Assembly: GCF_000972705.2 (NCBI RefSeq)
Contig: NZ_LATL02000017.1
Coordinates: forward strand, 1 to 13,238
DNA length: 13,238 nt
Source: Limnoraphis robusta CS-951
GTDB lineage: Bacteria; Cyanobacteriota; Cyanobacteriia; Cyanobacteriales; Microcoleaceae
Direction of reading: 5' to 3'
The position numbers and the translations under genes are program-made. Below the pieces are notes generated by a model. It saw only the letters and a list, made by a program, of their open reading frames with translations. It searched no databases and had not been told where the DNA came from. Position 1 is the first letter of the stretch; each line of letters begins with the position of its first letter. Of the stretch, positions 12,038 to 13,238 are shown piece after piece.

Positions 12038-13102
12038 TTAAATAATTTCCTGTTGAATCAAGTGATTAATCGTTTGTTGCTGAGTTTTAATAAAATGTTG
12101 GCGTTCAATCTCTCCTTCTAACATGGTATTTGCGGGATAAAAATCAGTTTGTTGATAAGTTTCAGTATACAATCCTGAACGATGACGTGCTAACAAATTT
12201 TGAATTCCAGGGCGTTGGCGGTTGCGTCGGAGGGCGGCTAAATCAATTTCTGCAAAAGCTGCCATACTTTCTCCCGCTCCCGTTTCAGCCAGTAAAATAC
12301 CTCGATAGTCGATAATTTTGGAACCGCCATCAGTTGAAGAACTGGGAAGCGGAGTGTTAATAATTCCTGCTGTATTCGCGGAGATAACATAAGCCATATT
12401 TTCCACAGCGCGAGACACTTTAGCGGCTTCTTTGGGGAGTCTAGCATCACCATAAATTTCTGAGGTTGGATGCAAGAAAATTTCAGCCCCTCGTGTTGCA
12501 AAAGTTCGAGCAAGTTCAGGAAATAATATTTCATCGGAAGCGATAGTTGCTAAATTGCCAATTTCTGTTTTTGCCACAGGAAAAACCCCAGCTAAACCAT
12601 AACAATCTAGATATTTATCCCAAACATCATGGGGCGTAGGCGTGTACATAGAATTCAATCTTCGATACCGCAAAACCATTGTCCCCGATGGATTGAAAAT
12701 AAAGCAGTTTTGAAAATATAAACCCGGAAAATTAGGATCAACTTCATAGGCATTTCCCGCCAGAAAGATCTTGAATTTTTGTGCAATTTCTGCTAATCTA
12801 TCATAAATAGGATCATCCATTTCTAAACAGGCTTTCTGCGCCCAAATACCTAACGGTTCCCCCATCGGAAAACCTGTTAACCAATATTCAGGAAGTAACA
12901 CCAAACGACAGTCTGAACCAATAAACGCTAAACTTGCGGCAATTTTCCCCCCCAAACTCTCCACAGCTTTCGTCATTATGCTTCGAGCTTCAGAAGGGCT
13001 ACTCGCAAAATTAACCGCCTGACAAGTTAACTGAAGTGCTAAGGCTCGAAAAGATTCGGTTTCTGTTGGGTTTGCTGTCATAGGAAATAAGGCTTTGCTC
13101 AT
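12038..13102 (-). CDS. Nitrilase-superfamily protein with Ser in place of catalytic Cys
   Basis: 354 aa. The carbon-nitrogen hydrolase fold is recognisable: LVLLPEYWLTGFP (67-79) with catalytic Glu72, FLAGNAYE (113-120), MVLRYRRLNS (142-151), NLATIASDEILFPELAR (183-199), GAEIFLHPTSE (205-215) and RAVENMAYVISANTAG (231-246). Canonical members have Y-R-K for the catalytic Lys and I-C-x-D/E-x-x-F-P-E for the Cys nucleophile. Here the lysine position is Arg (147/148) and the Cys position is Ser189 (IASDEILFPE). The fold and the flanking ELAR/VENMAYV motifs are otherwise well kept, so this looks like a maintained subfamily rather than a pseudogene. It may catalyse a different reaction or act as a scaffold. 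It is the first visible gene of the five-gene operon. The start at 13102 is not supported by a strong ribosome site. Confidence 0.85.
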   Translation of the reverse strand: MSKALFPMTANPTETESFRALALQLTCQAVNFASSPSEARSIMTKAVESLGGKIAASLAFIGSDCRLVLLPEYWLTGFPMGEPLGIWAQKACLEMDDPIYDRLAEIAQKFKIFLAGNAYEVDPNFPGLYFQNCFIFNPSGTMVLRYRRLNSMYTPTPHDVWDKYLDCYGLAGVFPVAKTEIGNLATIASDEILFPELARTFATRGAEIFLHPTSEIYGDARLPKEAAKVSRAVENMAYVISANTAGIINTPLPSSSTDGGSKIIDYRGILLAETGAGESMAAFAEIDLAALRRNRQRPGIQNLLARHRSGLYTETYQQTDFYPANTMLEGEIERQHFIKTQQQTINHLIQQEII

Positions 13103-13238
13103 ATTCGTTGTTAAAAGATGTTACATCATTCTTCTGAAATTAAACTACTTTTTTGAATTTTTTATCTCAGTTTTTTGATTGAGCTTTATAATTTTTTGTT
13201 AAGTAACTTATATAGTGCTACGCGCTAGGGAACAGGGA
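13103..13238. promoter_or_regulatory. Upstream region of the nitrilase-like operon, with repeat at the window edge
   Basis: AT-rich sequence upstream of the operon. GATGTTACATC (13117-13127) is an 11-bp palindrome with a central T, lying 14 bp before the start codon, and could be an operator. TATATAAG- and TTATAAAG-like -10 candidates are present on the minus strand, but no convincing -35 is seen. At the window edge, TAGTGC/GCGCTA arms (13213-13218, 13222-13227) form a short hairpin that runs into GGGAACAGGGA, the start of a GGGAACA-type heptamer repeat common in filamentous cyanobacteria. Confidence 0.4.

Noticed and set aside
12238..12534. 98-aa reading frame as evidence of a frameshift in the nitrilase-like gene
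   Set aside because: The main frame is continuous and carries all family motifs through this segment. The alternative frame has none.
12038..13102. Nit1C-type nitrilase cluster
   Set aside because: The known Nit1C neighbourhood has a radical SAM protein, a GNAT acetyltransferase and an AIR-synthase-like protein. None of these is present, and this nitrilase lacks the Cys nucleophile.

Overview
The window looks like chromosome from a filamentous cyanobacterium, probably of the Oscillatoria/Planktothrix type. The evidence is four copies of the HIP1 octamer GCGATCGC, an AT-rich base composition, dispersed GC-rich and heptamer-type repeats, a Uma2 (DUF820) protein, DUF3598 proteins and a cobalamin-pathway gene. 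The genus is an inference.

Left part (1-5013), ordinary chromosomal genes with cyanobacterial repeats. It starts with a 209-bp patch of AACCCGCCCC/GGGGCGGGTT repeats. This patch runs into the 3' end of a small HicB-antitoxin-like gene. A Uma2-family endonuclease gene follows on the minus strand, back to back with lgt (prolipoprotein diacylglyceryl transferase) on the plus strand. Between lgt and cobM (precorrin-4 C11-methyltransferase) lies a tandem array of three ~90-bp units. Each unit contains a hairpin plus an A-run, which reads as an intrinsic terminator on the minus strand. After cobM come a short-chain dehydrogenase of the 3-ketodihydrosphingosine reductase type and a two-part DUF3598 protein. 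The DUF3598 gene has a strong extended -10 promoter overlapping the dehydrogenase stop codon.

Right part (5028-13102), a candidate uncharacterised small-molecule or protein-partnership locus of nine genes. One minus-strand group reads methyltransferase -> 92-aa coiled-coil protein -> SnoaL/NTF2-like protein. A bicupin gene (DUF4437/ChrR-like) is transcribed divergently from the methyltransferase across a 382-bp intergenic region. It ends in a 4-bp convergent overlap with a second minus-strand operon. That operon reads nitrilase-superfamily protein -> aldehyde dehydrogenase -> single-domain DUF3598-like barrel -> alpha/beta-hydrolase-fold protein -> medium-chain dehydrogenase/reductase.

The striking feature of this locus is that several enzymes have lost the residues that define their families. 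The nitrilase-like protein has Ser where the catalytic Cys belongs and Arg where the Lys belongs. The alpha/beta-hydrolase has Val at the nucleophile position and lacks the expected acid and His. The bicupin shows no HxH metal motif in either half. The aldehyde dehydrogenase, the MDR reductase and the methyltransferase look intact. A plausible reading is that a redox/methylation core works on a hydrophobic or aldehyde intermediate, helped by repurposed non-hydrolytic folds and small barrel proteins. The product and function cannot be read from this sequence.
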